Shown in pieces: positions 4,500 through 5,851 of a stretch of DNA of 5,851 bases. Source of the DNA: Pseudomonadota bacterium (GTDB lineage: Bacteria > Pseudomonadota > Alphaproteobacteria > Caulobacterales > Aquidulcibacteraceae); the NCBI GenBank assembly GCA_023461135.1, contig JAEWNX010000352.1, positions 1 through 5,851 on the forward strand, in the 5' to 3' direction. Position numbers and translations under genes: made by a program. The notes beneath the pieces are model-generated. The model did not search any database. It had not been told where the DNA came from and worked only from the letters and a program-made list of their open reading frames with translations. The number at the start of each line of letters is the position of its first letter. The first letter of the stretch is position 1.

Positions 4500-5851
4500 T
4501 CACATGCGCTGCCAAAGCAATGCTATTGCGATAGCGGCGGCGATCGCCGCGAATTGTGCCGCACTCCAGGCGCTGGCCCGGTAGGGGCGATCGCAGAGCC
4601 GGATCATGCGCCCCACGCCGGCGCCGGCGGCCCGTAACAAATGATCCCATTGTGTGCGCCACGCGCCGTAAACGCGCAGCAGCACGACGCCAATCCATCG
4701 CCCGGCCCCCGCCGCGGGGCCGCGATAGATCGCATCGATATCCAGCAAGCGTAACGTCCGCTCTGGCGCCGTGACCTTCAACGCGCGCAGCACCAGATAA
4801 GCGGCGGCCGCGGCGCCAAGCAGTTCGAGTTGCGGCGCGGTGCGTTCGATCTCATACGGGCGGAAGGCCAGTTGCGTTGGCAACAGACCATAGAGCCACG
4901 CCGGCGCGACGCCGATCGACAGGCAGAAGAATGTCGTCAACGCCATCGCCAGCAGCATTGGAAATGGCGCTTCGTTACGTTGGGCCGCGCCCGGCGGCGC
5001 GCGGTAGATCTGCAACGCCGGACGCAACATCAGCGCGATTAGCAACGCCGCCGACACGGCGGTCGTGATCACCCACGGCGCTTCGTTCAGCCATTGCGTC
5101 GAAGCCTCGAGCGCAATCGCCGTGGTGATGTACGTCGCCAAACCAGGCGCCCCCGCCACCGCGAGCCCGGCGATCAGCAGCAGAGCGGCTGTGATCGGCA
5201 TGATGCGCGCGACGCCTTCGAGTTTGGACGCGCGCGCGTGTCCCTGCCGGCCGAGCACTGCGCCGAGGCACAGGAGCAGTGCGAGGAAAGCGAACACCAG
5301 TGTGAAGGCGTGCCCTTCCGCAGCAGCCAACGCGAGCGGCGAGCCAACGCCGATCAGCATTACGCAGATGCCGGTCTGCGCCGTCAGGCCGCTGGCCGCG
5401 GCGCGCCGCAGATCGTCCTCCGCCACGGCGAACGCCGCGCCGATCGCCGCCATGCTCAAGCCGATCGGCGCAAGAATTGGCTGTGCCGGAAAGAGGCGCG
5501 CCAACGCGTAAACGCCGAGCATCGTCGTGAACACGCTGAGCGCGGCGGCGCCCACAGGCGAGGCGTGCGCGATCGCGTCCTTGATCCAGACGTGCGCAAG
5601 CGGCGCGCCGATCCGCACCAGCAACGCCGCGAAGATGAACGCGCCGCCGATCGTCAACGGGTCGAGCTGCGCCAGGATTGAACTCGCAGCGCCGGCGGAA
5701 AGCTGGAACGCCACGCCGACCAAGAAGAGCAGGCCCTCCAACCCGAACCAGATCAGCATCCGCGCCCCGCTCGGCGAGGAATTGGGCAACGGTGATGCGA
5801 ACACGATCCAGGCCGCGGCAATGCCGGAGAGTGACGCCGCCGCCACGAAGC
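4500..5851 (-). CDS. MrpD/NuoM-like antiporter-family membrane protein (5' end outside window)
   Basis: About 450 C-terminal residues of a polytopic membrane protein of the proton-conducting antiporter family (Mrp subunit D, NuoL/M/N relatives) are visible; the frame is open to the right edge, so the true start lies outside. Numbering from an internal GTG at 5846, APLAHVWIKDAIAHASPVGAAALS (81-104) matches the loop before TM7, and FTTMLGVYALARLF (106-119) matches TM7. AEDDLRRAAASGLTAQTG (142-159) matches the DLRR..AYS..Q.G motif, and GHAFTLVFAFLALLLCLGAVL (178-198) matches TM8. About eleven or twelve hydrophobic segments are seen, ending with a membrane helix and WQRM. The key TM7 lysine is Met109 and the TM8 lysine is Phe187. 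The whole visible part contains only three lysines, all in loops. It may be a degenerate extra D subunit of an Mrp-like complex. The neighbours that would prove an mrp operon are outside the window. Confidence 0.87.
   Translation of the reverse strand, partial: FVAAASLSGIAAAWIVFASPLPNSSPSGARMLIWFGLEGLLFLVGVAFQLSAGAASSILAQLDPLTIGGAFIFAALLVRIGAPLAHVWIKDAIAHASPVGAAALSVFTTMLGVYALARLFPAQPILAPIGLSMAAIGAAFAVAEDDLRRAAASGLTAQTGICVMLIGVGSPLALAAAEGHAFTLVFAFLALLLCLGAVLGRQGHARASKLEGVARIMPITAALLLIAGLAVAGAPGLATYITTAIALEASTQWLNEAPWVITTAVSAALLIALMLRPALQIYRAPPGAAQRNEAPFPMLLAMALTTFFCLSIGVAPAWLYGLLPTQLAFRPYEIERTAPQLELLGAAAAAYLVLRALKVTAPERTLRLLDIDAIYRGPAAGAGRWIGVVLLRVYGAWRTQWDHLLRAAGAGVGRMIRLCDRPYRASAWSAAQFAAIAAAIAIALLWQRM

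Overview
The window looks like chromosomal DNA from a GC-rich alphaproteobacterium, most likely from the Caulobacterales/Hyphomonadaceae side. The evidence is the very high G+C with strong GC3 coding bias, a Ros/MucR regulator, a PleC/DivJ-type histidine kinase, a DUF6456 protein, and a scarcity of GANTC (CcrM) sites, of which I count five in the whole window. No insertion sequence, tRNA, rRNA, CRISPR array or clear sign of recent transfer was seen.

Layout, left to right: (1) 1-1067, minus strand, a membrane histidine kinase whose C-terminal end runs off the left edge. (2) 1068-1177, a divergent regulatory region with two GANTC sites and a CtrA-like half-site pair. (3) 1178-2218, plus strand, a secreted protein of unknown function with four C-terminal cysteines, followed by a strong intrinsic terminator. 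(4) 2306-2737, plus strand, sufE, the sulfur acceptor for Fe-S cluster assembly. (5) 2750-3502 and 3499-3849, minus strand, a translationally coupled pair: a stand-alone DnaA domain IV-like DNA-binding protein, then a DUF6456 protein. (6) 3850-3946, a short AT-richer leader with repeated AGGAT motifs. (7) 3947-4351, minus strand, a MucR/Ros-type regulator. (8) 4352-4499, an AT-rich mucR promoter region. (9) 4500-5851, minus strand, the C-terminal part of an MrpD/NuoM-like antiporter-family membrane protein that enters from the right edge.

The genes from the antiporter-like protein to DUF6456 all lie on the minus strand and could be transcribed in series, probably with internal promoters before mucR and before the DnaA-like gene. 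The middle block (MucR, DnaA-IV-like, DUF6456) is a cluster of small DNA-binding proteins. With the PleC/DivJ-type kinase and its GANTC/CtrA-like promoter, it suggests cell-cycle or chromosome-linked regulation, but that is inference. The most unusual points are the antiporter-family protein lacking the usual membrane lysines, the DnaA DNA-binding domain without an ATPase and with altered base-contact residues, and the MucR with an incomplete zinc site.
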